Shown here piece after piece: positions 19,391 through 27,140 of a stretch of DNA of 64,000 bases. The notes beneath the pieces are model-generated. The model was not told the origin of the DNA. It ran no database searches and saw only the letters and a program-made list of their open reading frames with translations. Origin of the DNA: JADLHS01 sp964594985. Lineage in GTDB: Bacteria; Verrucomicrobiota; Verrucomicrobiia; Limisphaerales; JADLHS01. Positions within the stretch are counted from its first letter, which is position 1, and each line of letters starts with the position of its first letter. Made by a program: the position numbers and the translations under genes. The stretch covers positions 1-64,000 of the forward strand of contig CAZQNQ010000002.1 of NCBI GenBank assembly GCA_964594985.1, in the 5' to 3' direction.

Positions 19391-20524
19391 ATGAACGTCA
19401 CGGTCCGGGGTAGAACCCAGCATTACCGCACAGTCACGTTTGATGCGCCGCGCAATCAAGTCCGCCTGATTGAACAACGCCTGCTGCCGCACGAGTTCAA
19501 GATCGTCGCCACGCAAAATTTCCGCGAAACCGCAGCGGCCATCCGCGACATGGTGGTGCGCGGCGCGGGCGCCATCGGCGCGACGGCGGCGTATGGCCTG
19601 GCGCAGGGCGGGCGGGCGTTTCGCGGCAACGATCTCAGGAAATTTTCCCGGCACGTCGAGACGGTTTATCAAACCCTGAAAAACGCCCGCCCCACCGCCG
19701 TTGATCCGGTCAATGCCATGAACGATTTGCGCGCCGCGATGGCGCGCGGCGAATCTGTGGCGGAGCAACAAGCCATCGCGCTCGCGGCGGCGGAAGAATT
19801 CGCCAACGAAGATGCGCGGCATTGCGAAGAGATCGGGCAACACGGCGCAAAACTGATCCGCAATGGCATGCGGGTGCTGACGCATTGTAACGCGGGCTGG
19901 CTGGCGTTCGTGGACGTCGGCTCGGCGACCGCGCCGCTGTACGCGGCGCAGGCGGCGGGCCGGAAGTTTCATGTGTTCTGCGACGAGACGCGACCACGTT
20001 CCCAAGGCGCGACGCTCACGGCGTGGGAGTTGGCACAGCAAGGCGTGTCGCATCAGATCATCGCGGACAACGCCGCCGGGCATCTGATGCAGCGCGGCGA
20101 GATTGATCTCGTCATCGTGGGCAGCGACCGCACGTTGGGTCGCACGGGCGAGGTGGCGAACAAGATCGGGACTTATACGAAAGCGGTGCTGGCAAAACGC
20201 CACGGCATCCCGTTCTATGTGGCCATTCCGCTTTCGACGATTGATTGGAAGCTCAAGCGCGGGTTTGATATACCCATCGAAGAACGCCATGAACATGAAG
20301 TGCTCGGCGCGTGGGGCGTCGAACAGAGTCTCAAGTCTAACGTCAAAAGCCTAAAGTCAGGGAAGCGCGTTTACGTGCGCGTGGCGAATCCCACGAGCGG
20401 GGCGCGGAATCCGGGGTTTGACGTGACGCCGGCGGAATTGATCACCGGCATCATCACGCCGGTGGGAATTTTCAAACCGACCGGACTTTGGAAACAGCGG
20501 ACACAACTGGATAAAAAGCTATGA
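19391..20524 (+). CDS. mtnA: S-methyl-5-thioribose-1-phosphate isomerase
   Basis: A 377-aa enzyme of the methionine salvage pathway that isomerises methylthioribose-1-phosphate to the ribulose form. Family features are RGAGAIGATAAYGLA, the catalytic Cys in THCNAGWLAF, the catalytic Asp in IADNAAGHLM, and VGSDRTLGRTGEVANKIGTY. The C-terminal FDVTPAELITGIITP is intact. Between EERHEHEV and the C-terminal motif there is an insertion around QSLKSNVKSLKSGKR whose DNA resembles a dispersed repeat. No other salvage genes (mtnB, mtnK, mtnP) are next to it. It overlaps the following gene by ATGA. Confidence 0.9.
   Translation: MNVTVRGRTQHYRTVTFDAPRNQVRLIEQRLLPHEFKIVATQNFRETAAAIRDMVVRGAGAIGATAAYGLAQGGRAFRGNDLRKFSRHVETVYQTLKNARPTAVDPVNAMNDLRAAMARGESVAEQQAIALAAAEEFANEDARHCEEIGQHGAKLIRNGMRVLTHCNAGWLAFVDVGSATAPLYAAQAAGRKFHVFCDETRPRSQGATLTAWELAQQGVSHQIIADNAAGHLMQRGEIDLVIVGSDRTLGRTGEVANKIGTYTKAVLAKRHGIPFYVAIPLSTIDWKLKRGFDIPIEERHEHEVLGAWGVEQSLKSNVKSLKSGKRVYVRVANPTSGARNPGFDVTPAELITGIITPVGIFKPTGLWKQRTQLDKKL
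20327..20372. repeat. Repeat-like segment inside mtnA (family H)
   Basis: AGTCTCAAGTCTAACGTC and AAAGCCTAAAGTCAGGG resemble, in the opposite sense, the ACTTTAGAC-type repeat at 16107-16141. It is in frame and encodes the unusual LKSNVKSLKSGKR loop of MtnA. Confidence 0.4.
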
Positions 20525-21552
20525 ACTGGAGATTGAGCCTTTGTTTGTTGATCGGTTGCGGGGCGAGCTACGGCGCAACGCCACCGCCGCTCTTGATCAG
20601 TGCGTCCACCAACCGGGTGGGCTTCGTCACCAATCCCCCGGTCATTTGGGAATCATGGGCGATCACGCGGGTCTATTCGAACAGTCCCCCGACCAATCTA
20701 CCGCCGCAACTGGCGACCAACGCCGCCTATTTGCGCGGACAGGTTCGGGAAAACACCTATACCAATCGCACGTTTCATAGCTATCAAACCGGGACACTTC
20801 CTTATCTTATCTGGACGAATTTCGTCGCGAGCACCAACGGGCGCGACATGCGGATCTGGTCGGAACGCTCGCACCCGGAGGGTTGGCCGAAAACACCACC
20901 AGTCGTAATCTGGAACACCAACAGCGTCATCTGGGGAATGAAAGGCGTTACCGCCTTGAGTCCGTGTTGGGATGGCGAGGGGTCGTCGGGGCAGGTGCCA
21001 TTGACGGTATTGACGCGACGACATGTTTATACCCGCGGTCACGGATTCGGCGACGATGGCTTTCATCCCGGGCACAATGGCAAGAAAGCCTGGTTTTTGA
21101 CGCGCGACAACAAATTGGTTGAGGCCGCAGTTGAACACTCTGTCGTCCGGGTGCCCATGCCGTCACGCCGCGATTATACCATTCTGCTCCTGGACCGCGA
21201 TCTGCCTGAAACCATCGAGACCCTGCCGGTGGCGTTGCCGGAGGACTTGCAGAAGCATTATCCGATGCCCACGCAAGGTCTTGCTCCTTATCCTCTGTTT
21301 CAAACAGAGCAAGGCGGTAATGTCAGCACCGGCGTCGCCCCACTGGCGGTGAACACGTGGAAAGCCGGCGATTCCGGTTCGCCGAACTTGATTCCCTTGC
21401 CGGGCCGGCTGGTTTTCGTCAGTGGCCGTTCCACCTCCGGTCCAAGTCGCGAAATGCAGGAGGATATGGATGAACTTTGCCGCCGCGCGAAACTCGATCC
21501 CGCCAAGTATCAACTACACTGGGTGGACTTGGGGAAAATTGCCGGGCCGTGA
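20521..21552 (+). CDS. Secreted trypsin-like (chymotrypsin-fold) serine protease, divergent
   Basis: A 343-aa protein with an N-terminal signal peptide (LSLCLLIGCGASYGA). A catalytic triad can be read in order: His in VLTRRHVYTRGHGFGDDGF, Asp in DYTILLLDRDLP, and Ser in KAGDSGSPNLIPL, where GDSGSP is the classical serine motif. The LPGRLVFVSG strand after the serine also fits. About 150 residues before the His (WNTNSVIWGMKGVTALSPCW) are not recognised. The assignment is from motifs only and the overall similarity is low. The ATG overlaps the mtnA stop codon by 4 bases, so it is translated from the same message although the functions look unrelated. Confidence 0.65.
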   Translation: MNWRLSLCLLIGCGASYGATPPPLLISASTNRVGFVTNPPVIWESWAITRVYSNSPPTNLPPQLATNAAYLRGQVRENTYTNRTFHSYQTGTLPYLIWTNFVASTNGRDMRIWSERSHPEGWPKTPPVVIWNTNSVIWGMKGVTALSPCWDGEGSSGQVPLTVLTRRHVYTRGHGFGDDGFHPGHNGKKAWFLTRDNKLVEAAVEHSVVRVPMPSRRDYTILLLDRDLPETIETLPVALPEDLQKHYPMPTQGLAPYPLFQTEQGGNVSTGVAPLAVNTWKAGDSGSPNLIPLPGRLVFVSGRSTSGPSREMQEDMDELCRRAKLDPAKYQLHWVDLGKIAGP

Positions 21553-21554
21553 AG

Positions 21555-21585
21555 GATGGTGCGCGCTGTAGGTTTCAAACCTGTA
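21555..21585. other. Candidate attachment site: duplicate of the tRNA-Val(CAC) 3' end
   Basis: GATGGTGCGCGCTG, AGGTTTC and AACCTG match 23227-23257 in the same orientation, 28 of 31 bases. They cover the CCA, acceptor and T-arm of the tRNA on the minus strand. Only this 3' part is present, as expected for the distal att site left by integration into a tRNA 3' end. Confidence 0.5.
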
Positions 21586-21685
21586 GTTAAACCCGAACAC
21601 CGAAGTTGGCGCGCGGCCATAACTGTAAGGCAGGCTTTCCGCCCGCGCCGTTTTGCGGTCGGCGACTTCGGAGTTCGGGTTAAAT
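21586..21685. repeat. Dispersed palindromic repeat (family D, copy 1)
   Basis: The outer arms TTAAACCCGAACACCGAAG and CTTCGGAGTTCGGGTTAA enclose GTTGGCGCGCGGC and GGCAGGCTTTCC. The same arrangement occurs at 50001-50200 with a longer centre. It is non-coding. Confidence 0.8.
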
Positions 21686-21699
21686 TCTCGCAACCCGCC

Positions 21700-21851
21700 A
21701 AAAAATCAGCGTTCCGCACACCTCATCATACTCATACACGCAACTGGACACACAAAGTTCTGACAGGACGAGTCCAGACCTGACGCGACTGGTCGCGGCG
21801 TGGGAGAAGTTGCCGGGGCATACTCAGAAAACCATCAGCAAAGCCCAATGA
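21700..21851 (+). pseudogene. C-terminal remnant of an unidentified mobile-island gene
   Basis: One frame, with no start, reads THTQLD-like residues and then TSPDLTRLVAAWEKLPGHTQ before a TGA at 21849. This tail resembles the conserved end of uncharacterised recombinase-type proteins (pattern DPDL-R-V-AAW-LPE-I). Everything upstream is missing and replaced by a repeat. Identity as an integrase tail is inference; it fits the att-like repeats on both sides. Confidence 0.35.
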
Positions 21852-21881
21852 AACAGCGCTTTCCAAGGCCGCTTGATTTCC

Positions 21882-21919
21882 CTCAAAGCTTTGAGTAAAA
21901 ATACTCAGCATATTGAGTA
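21882..21919. promoter_or_regulatory. Palindromic operator candidate before the DUF4143 ATPase
   Basis: CTCAAAGCTTTGAG (21882-21895) is a perfect palindrome. It overlaps TTGAGTA (21891-21897), which is repeated inverted as TACTCAG (21902-21908) and again direct at 21913-21919, ending 8 bases before the ATG. Such closely packed symmetric boxes suggest a binding site for a dimeric regulator covering the promoter. Confidence 0.45.
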
Positions 21920-21926
21920 ATTTGTA

Positions 21927-23111
21927 ATGATCCGAAAAACCCTCCATAAAACGCTGCTGGGACGCCTCAATGAACGGCGCAAGTTCGTTCAGGTGCTGGT
22001 CGGCCCCCGGCAGGTCGGCAAGACAACGCTGGTCCGGCAGGTCATGGAAGCCCTCAAAATACCGGCCCATTATGCCTCGGCTGACGAGCCGACATTGCGC
22101 GACCGCGCCTGGCTGGAGCAGCAATGGGACATTGCGCGGCTCAAGGCGAAGGCGACGGGAGCGCTGCTGGTCATAGACGAGATTCAAAAAGTGGCGGACT
22201 GGTCGAGCGTGGTCAAATTGCTCTGGGATGCGGATACGCATTCCAAGTTTCCGGTGAAAGTAGTTTTGCTGGGTTCTTCGCCGCTGCTCATCCAAAGCGG
22301 TTTATCCGAGAGCTTGGCGGGGCGGTTTGAAATCATTGCCGTGCCGCACTGGTCGTTTTCCGAAATGCACGAGGCGTTCGGATGGACCTTGGAGCAATAT
22401 GTTTTTTACGGGGCATATCCCGGCGCGGCGGAGTTGATCGAAGACCCGACGCGGTGGCGGCGCTACATTTTGGACTCGCTCGTCGAGACAACAATCTCCC
22501 GCGACATTCTTTTGCTCACGCGCGTGGATAAGCCCGCGCTGCTGCGTCGGTTGTTCCAGCTTGGTTGCGCGTATTCGGGTCAAATCCTTTCTTACCAGAA
22601 AATGATCGGCCAACTGGCCGATGCGGGCAACACGACCACGCTGGCCCATTATCTGGACCTGCTGCACGGAGCAGGGATGCTGGCGGGGCTTTCCAAGTAT
22701 TCGCATGGGCAGGTACGGCAGCGCGGCTCCAGCCCGAAATTGCAGGTGCTGAATACGGCCTTGATGACGGCTCAAGATCACCGCTCGGTGGCCGAAGCCA
22801 GGGCGGATGGGGATTATTGGGGACGGCTGGTTGAATCCTGCGTCGGCGCTCATCTGGTCAATTCGAGTTTCGGCACGGACATAAGCGTTACCTACTGGCG
22901 GGAGCGAAACCATGAAGTGGATTTCGTATTGCAGCAGGGAAAAACCGTTGTGGCGATTGAAGTCAAAAGCGGACGCCGGGCGGAAACGCTTCCCGGCATG
23001 GCAGCCTTTGCACAATACGCCAAACCCAAACGGCAATTGCTGGTCGGCGGGCAGGGTATTCCGATTGAAGAATTTTTGCTAAACCCGGCGGAGCATTGGG
23101 TTTCTTACTGA
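21927..23111 (+). CDS. AAA-family ATPase with C-terminal DUF4143 domain
   Basis: A 394-aa protein. Walker A is GPRQVGKTT at 26-34 and Walker B is ALLVIDEIQK near residue 85. A sensor-like segment KVVLLGSSPLL follows. The C-terminal part carries the DUF4143 features ISRDILLLTRVDKP and YWRERNHEVDFVL ... AIEVKSGR, the last being the Glu/Asp-x-Lys pattern of PD-(D/E)xK-like folds. Members are common on islands and of unknown function; a role in DNA binding or a defence-like process has been suggested by context. It is the only intact gene between the att-like sites at 21555 and 23229. Confidence 0.85.
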   Translation: MIRKTLHKTLLGRLNERRKFVQVLVGPRQVGKTTLVRQVMEALKIPAHYASADEPTLRDRAWLEQQWDIARLKAKATGALLVIDEIQKVADWSSVVKLLWDADTHSKFPVKVVLLGSSPLLIQSGLSESLAGRFEIIAVPHWSFSEMHEAFGWTLEQYVFYGAYPGAAELIEDPTRWRRYILDSLVETTISRDILLLTRVDKPALLRRLFQLGCAYSGQILSYQKMIGQLADAGNTTTLAHYLDLLHGAGMLAGLSKYSHGQVRQRGSSPKLQVLNTALMTAQDHRSVAEARADGDYWGRLVESCVGAHLVNSSFGTDISVTYWRERNHEVDFVLQQGKTVVAIEVKSGRRAETLPGMAAFAQYAKPKRQLLVGGQGIPIEEFLLNPAEHWVSY

Positions 23112-23228
23112 GATACTTTATACAGGCCAGTTACTTAATCCACAAGAGGGTCGAAGGTGACTACGTGGACAACATTGTAATTACAGGGGGATGTCTTGTT
23201 TTGACCTTTCCTGACACGAAAAATCAGA

Positions 23229-23303
23229 TGGTGCGCGCTGCAGGTTTCGAACCTGCGACCCCTACCGTGTGAAGGTAATGCTCTACCACTGAGCTAAGCG
23301 CGC
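23229..23303 (-). tRNA. tRNA-Val (anticodon CAC), CCA encoded
   Basis: The minus strand reads acceptor GCGCGCT/AGCGCGC, D arm TAGCTCAGTGG, anticodon stem TTACC/GGTAG (one T-G pair) with loop TTCACAC (anticodon CAC), T arm GCAGGTTTCGAACCTGC and an encoded CCA. Its 3' end coincides with the boundary of the candidate island. Confidence 0.94.
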
Positions 23304-23449
23304 CAAACCAACGCTCACTAACTGCTTAGTCGCGAACGTCATGTTAAGAGTATCCGAAAAAAGGTCGCCTCGCGCAACCTGATTCTGAGCCGCCACGGCC
23401 AAGGATGATGGCTTGCCAGCGTCGGGGGGATGGGATTGAATCTCACAAC

Positions 23450-24032
23450 ATGCAAGCGTGGCGCGAAGAATATAAGCGTTTACAAGAGGCGGCGGTCCGC
23501 TCCATTCAACTCGATAAGGCGGAGCAAATCGTCCGGCTGCTGGTCAAGGCGTTACAGGAAGACCGACAAGTCCTTGTGTTTGGCAATGGCGGCAGCGCGG
23601 CCAACGCTTCCCATTTCGCCACCGATCTTGGCAAAGGCGCGCCGGACAAACTGCGACGTCGATTCCGCGTCGTCTGCTTGAACGACAGCGTCCCTTTGAT
23701 GACCGCCATCAGTAACGACTATGCGTATGAGGATGTTTTTTTAGCGGCAGATGGCCAATCTCGCCCGCCCCGGCAACCTAGTGATGGCGTTAAGCGGCAG
23801 CGGGAATTCTCCCAATTGTGTGAAAGTTTTTGAATGGGCCAGGCAACACCACTTGGTTACCGTGGCCTTGGTGGGCGGGAAGCGCGGGCGATTGGCAGAA
23901 ATCGCCGATCATGTGTTAGTGACTCCAGACGCACACTATGGCTGGGTCGAGGACACGCACATGACCACCTGCCATCTGCTGTGTTATGCCTTCATGGAAA
24001 ATCCGCAACTAGCCGGTTCTTTGGCGCACTGA
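23450..24032 (+). pseudogene. Phosphoheptose-isomerase-like SIS-domain gene with a frameshift
   Basis: Two frames together encode one SIS protein of the GmhA/DiaA type. Residues up to DYAYEDVF (ending near 23739) contain the sugar-phosphate loop FGNGGSAANASHFA. The rest, from MANLARPGN (23751), holds MALSGSGNSPN and EDTHMTTCHLLCY. The break lies at GTTTTTTTAGCGGCAG: the upper frame runs on to a stop at 23833 and the lower frame has TAG directly before the junction. One inserted base (or a sequencing error) explains it. GmhA converts sedoheptulose-7-phosphate for LPS heptose. It is the first gene of the polysaccharide cluster. Confidence 0.75.
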
Positions 24033-24160
24033 CTTTGCCGCTTTGCGCTCCGATGGCTGCGTTGGTTGGGCAGCAGTTGATATTACACTATTTCTTAATG
24101 CCTTCGATGAAGGCTTCAAGAAACGTGTCACTGATCCTCGATTGGCCCTTTATTTTTTAA

Positions 24161-25231
24161 ATGGGAACTAGTTTTGAACAATCTAAACCTGAGCCTGAAT
24201 TTCGGGCGACCATCATTGTGCTGAATTACAATGGTCAGCGCTGGTTGAAGAAATGTTTGGATTCGATAGAGAATCAAACGATTTTCAAGACTTTGGAGGT
24301 CATCGTTGCGGATAACAATTCCCCCGATGGTTCCCGGCAGCTTGCGGAAGAATTGATGTCCGGCTGGGGCAACGGGCGGGTCGTAAACAATGGTGGCAAC
24401 CTGGGTTTTGCGGCAGGCAACAATATCCCATCTGAACAAGCCCGCGGAAAGTACCTCTTTTTCTTGAACAATGATGCCTGGCTGGAGCCGCGCTGCATGG
24501 AAAACCTGTTATCAGAATGTGAGCATAACGGTATCGAGGCAGCCAATCCGCTGGTGTTGAATTACGCGGATGATTCGTTTCAATCAGCAGGAGCGCAGGG
24601 ATTTGATTGCTTCGGTCTTCCCACGGCGCGTTTTGAAACAAATCATAATCGCGAGGTGTTGATGCCGGAAGGCTGTGGATACCTTATCCAACGCAATCGG
24701 TTTTTAAGCCTAGGGGGGTTTGACCCGGAATTTTTCATGTATGCCGAAGAATATGATTTATCATGGCGGCTGTGGATATCGGGCAGTAGGGCACAAACAA
24801 TTTCAACCGCCCGAATGCACCATCGGGGCGCAGCGCAAGTGAATCCCGCAGGGGTGGAACAAACGTTGGAATTTTGCACAAGTGATAAGAAGCGTTTTTA
24901 TGCCAATCGGAATTGCCTGCTAACACTGTTGAAAAATTCGCAGCACATATTGTTCGTGCTCTTATTATTGCAGTTGCTGCTGTTGGCAGTGGAGGCGGTC
25001 GTAGCGATGGTGATCGTCCGTCGCTGGTCGTTTGTCAAAACTGCATATCTGGATGCCATCTACGATTGTTGGCGGTTGCGTTTTCATGTGCTCGGCCAAC
25101 GCACACATATAAAAAAAATGCGCAAGCGCAGCGATTTTTGGATGTTGCGATTTATGCGGCTCCGGTTAAATCGGTGGGATGAAGTGTTACGGATGCTCCG
25201 GATGGGGCCGCCGAAAATTTCGGAAAGATAA
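24161..25231 (+). CDS. Family 2 glycosyltransferase (rhamnosyltransferase-like)
   Basis: A 356-aa GT-A enzyme. TIIVLNYNGQRWLKKCLDSI starts the nucleotide-sugar fold, VIVADNNSPDGS and GGNLGFAAGNN follow, and the DxD-type metal motif is FFLNNDAWLEP. EEYDLSWRLW is the acceptor-side ED motif. A hydrophobic segment near residues 262-288 (HILFVLLLLQLLLLAVEAVV) should tether it to the inner membrane. It probably transfers a deoxysugar in O-antigen or exopolysaccharide assembly. The sequence is AT-richer than the flanking housekeeping genes, as is common in surface-sugar clusters. Confidence 0.88.
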   Translation: MGTSFEQSKPEPEFRATIIVLNYNGQRWLKKCLDSIENQTIFKTLEVIVADNNSPDGSRQLAEELMSGWGNGRVVNNGGNLGFAAGNNIPSEQARGKYLFFLNNDAWLEPRCMENLLSECEHNGIEAANPLVLNYADDSFQSAGAQGFDCFGLPTARFETNHNREVLMPEGCGYLIQRNRFLSLGGFDPEFFMYAEEYDLSWRLWISGSRAQTISTARMHHRGAAQVNPAGVEQTLEFCTSDKKRFYANRNCLLTLLKNSQHILFVLLLLQLLLLAVEAVVAMVIVRRWSFVKTAYLDAIYDCWRLRFHVLGQRTHIKKMRKRSDFWMLRFMRLRLNRWDEVLRMLRMGPPKISER

Positions 25232-25319
25232 GATTCCGACAGCAAGAACCAGAGCCCTATCTATTGAACAGGCGATTGTTGTATTGCGCCACTTCTGGCG
25301 GGTTGGCTATGCTCCCAAG

Positions 25320-26108
25320 ATGAAAGTTGCAATCCTGTGCGGAGGCAAAGGCACTCGATTTCGCGAAGTTAGCGATGTCATTCCCAAGCCGATGGCATTG
25401 ATTGGAGGGCGGCCAATCCTCTGGCACATCATGAAGATGTACAGCTCCCATGGTTTCAACGACTTCGTGTTACTGCTCGGATACAAAGGTGATTATATTC
25501 GCGATTTTTTCCTGAATTTCGCCGCATTCACCAACGACATTACGATCCACATGGAACGTAATGACTCGGACCGCATCACGTTTCATGGTCAAACCAGCGA
25601 ACCCTGGCGGATCACCTGCGTTGATACCGGAGAAGATGCCATGACTGGCGCCCGCATCTGGCGCGCCCGAAAACACCTCGAGGGCAACGGGGTCTTTGCC
25701 GTGACTTATGGGGATGGCGTGGCCAATGTCGATGTGAAAGCACTCGCTGCATTCCACAAGAATCATGGTAAACTTGCCACGCTGACTGGGGCGCGCCCGC
25801 CGGGACGCTTTGGTGAGCTGTCCATCGAAGGCAATCGCATCACCAAATTCAGCGAAAAGCCCGAATTCAGCGGCAATTATTTGAATAGCGGATTCTTCAT
25901 TTTTGATTCCTCCGTTTTCACCAAGTATTTGAATGAACAAGAGTCGCTGATTTTAGAACGTGAACCTTTGCAACGCATGGCTGCTGATGGCGAATTGATG
26001 ATCTACAAACACGATGGTTATTGGCATCATATGGACACCCCATACGAATACGAGTTACTCAATAATCTCTGGAAATCCGGGCGTGCTCCGTGGAAAACCT
26101 GGCAATGA
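25320..26108 (+). CDS. rfbF: Glucose-1-phosphate cytidylyltransferase
   Basis: This 262-aa enzyme makes CDP-glucose from glucose-1-phosphate and CTP, the entry to CDP-6-deoxysugars. The N-terminus MKVAILCGGKGTRFREVSD is the nucleotidyl-transfer signature; VIPKPMALIGGRPILWHIM, VTYGDGVANVD and the C-terminal YKHDGYWHHMDTPYE are RfbF-type. The ATG at 25320 is chosen because upstream residues overlap the preceding gene's end and have no family counterpart. It overlaps the following dehydratase gene by ATGA at 26105-26108. kdsB-pyrG elsewhere in the window supply other CTP-linked steps. Confidence 0.92.
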   Translation: MKVAILCGGKGTRFREVSDVIPKPMALIGGRPILWHIMKMYSSHGFNDFVLLLGYKGDYIRDFFLNFAAFTNDITIHMERNDSDRITFHGQTSEPWRITCVDTGEDAMTGARIWRARKHLEGNGVFAVTYGDGVANVDVKALAAFHKNHGKLATLTGARPPGRFGELSIEGNRITKFSEKPEFSGNYLNSGFFIFDSSVFTKYLNEQESLILEREPLQRMAADGELMIYKHDGYWHHMDTPYEYELLNNLWKSGRAPWKTWQ

Positions 26109-27112
26109 AATCTGCTCCCCTGCCTTCTGAATTTTGGCGCAATCGCCGGGTCTTCGTCACTGGCGCCACCGGTATGGTTGGCGGTTGGCTCGTGAAGGAT
26201 TTGCTCGCCGCCGGGGCTCGCGTGGTGGCCCTCGTTCGTGATCCCGATCCGCAATCTGAGTTCTTCCGTTCCGGTGATTACCGCCGGACTTCGCTCGTGC
26301 AGGGGAATATCGAGGACTTCGCCAGCCTGGAGCGCGCCATTAATGAGCACGAAATCGATACCGTCTTTCATCTGGCCGCACAACCCATCGTGAGCGTGGC
26401 GCACCGTTGGCCATTGCCCACATTTGAGGCCAACATCCGCGGCACATACAACCTTCTGGAAGTATGCCGCATTCATTCCAAACTGGTAAAACGGGTGGTG
26501 ATCGCCTCAAGCGATAAGGCTTACGGCGAACATGCCAATCTGCCATATCGCGAAGAGATGGCATTGCAAGGCAAACATCCTTACGAAGTTTCCAAGAGTT
26601 GTGCGGATTTATTGACCCAAACCTATCATCACACCTATGGCTTGCCGGTGGTTATCTTGCGGTGCGGCAATATCTATGGCGGTGGAGATTTAAACTGGAG
26701 CCGGATCATTCCTTACACAATCCGGTGCTTTCTGAACGATGAGCGCCCGGTCATCCGCAGTGATGGCAAGTTCGTGCGTGATTACGTTTATGTGAAAGAT
26801 GTCAGCCGTTGCTATCTGCGGGCGGCCGAGTGTTTGCTGGAGACAAAGGTTGCGGGGCAGGCTTTCAACTTCAGCCTGGAGCAACCCGCCACCGTGTTGG
26901 AAATCGTGGCGGCCCTGCAAGAATTGATGCAATGCCAGCATCTGCAACCCGAGGTGCTGAACCACGCTCCTGGTGAAATTCGGGAGCAATACCTCAACAC
27001 CGACAAAGCCCAGCGCATTTTGAAATGGCAGGCTGAATACCCATTGAAAGAAGGCTTGCAGGAAACGATCGCTTGGTATCGCAATTTTTTGGCCACTCAT
27101 CAGCAACCTTGA
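26105..27112 (+). CDS. rfbG: CDP-glucose 4,6-dehydratase-type SDR enzyme
   Basis: A 335-aa extended short-chain dehydrogenase. It has the NAD loop VFVTGATGMVGGWL (TGxxGxxG), HLAAQPIVS, SSDKAYG and the catalytic pair in HPYEVSKSC (YxxxK). It very likely removes water from CDP-glucose to give CDP-4-keto-6-deoxyglucose, because it is translationally coupled to rfbF (ATGA overlap) and opens with the RfbG-like order of motifs. A role as an epimerase acting on the same nucleotide sugar cannot be excluded by motif reading alone. The sugar methyltransferase gene follows 28 bases later. Confidence 0.78.
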   Translation: MKSAPLPSEFWRNRRVFVTGATGMVGGWLVKDLLAAGARVVALVRDPDPQSEFFRSGDYRRTSLVQGNIEDFASLERAINEHEIDTVFHLAAQPIVSVAHRWPLPTFEANIRGTYNLLEVCRIHSKLVKRVVIASSDKAYGEHANLPYREEMALQGKHPYEVSKSCADLLTQTYHHTYGLPVVILRCGNIYGGGDLNWSRIIPYTIRCFLNDERPVIRSDGKFVRDYVYVKDVSRCYLRAAECLLETKVAGQAFNFSLEQPATVLEIVAALQELMQCQHLQPEVLNHAPGEIREQYLNTDKAQRILKWQAEYPLKEGLQETIAWYRNFLATHQQP

Positions 27113-27140
27113 CCCACCTTAAACCGAGCCCGACAATTTT

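Noticed and set aside
21555..21585. A fourth tRNA gene
   Set aside because: Only acceptor 3' half and T arm are present; no D or anticodon arm follows.
23728..23752. Programmed frameshift or polymerase slippage at the T7 run of the SIS gene
   Set aside because: The needed frame has TAG immediately before the join, so losing one T or gaining two ends at that stop; the T-TTT-TTA heptamer gives a -1 shift, which is the wrong frame.
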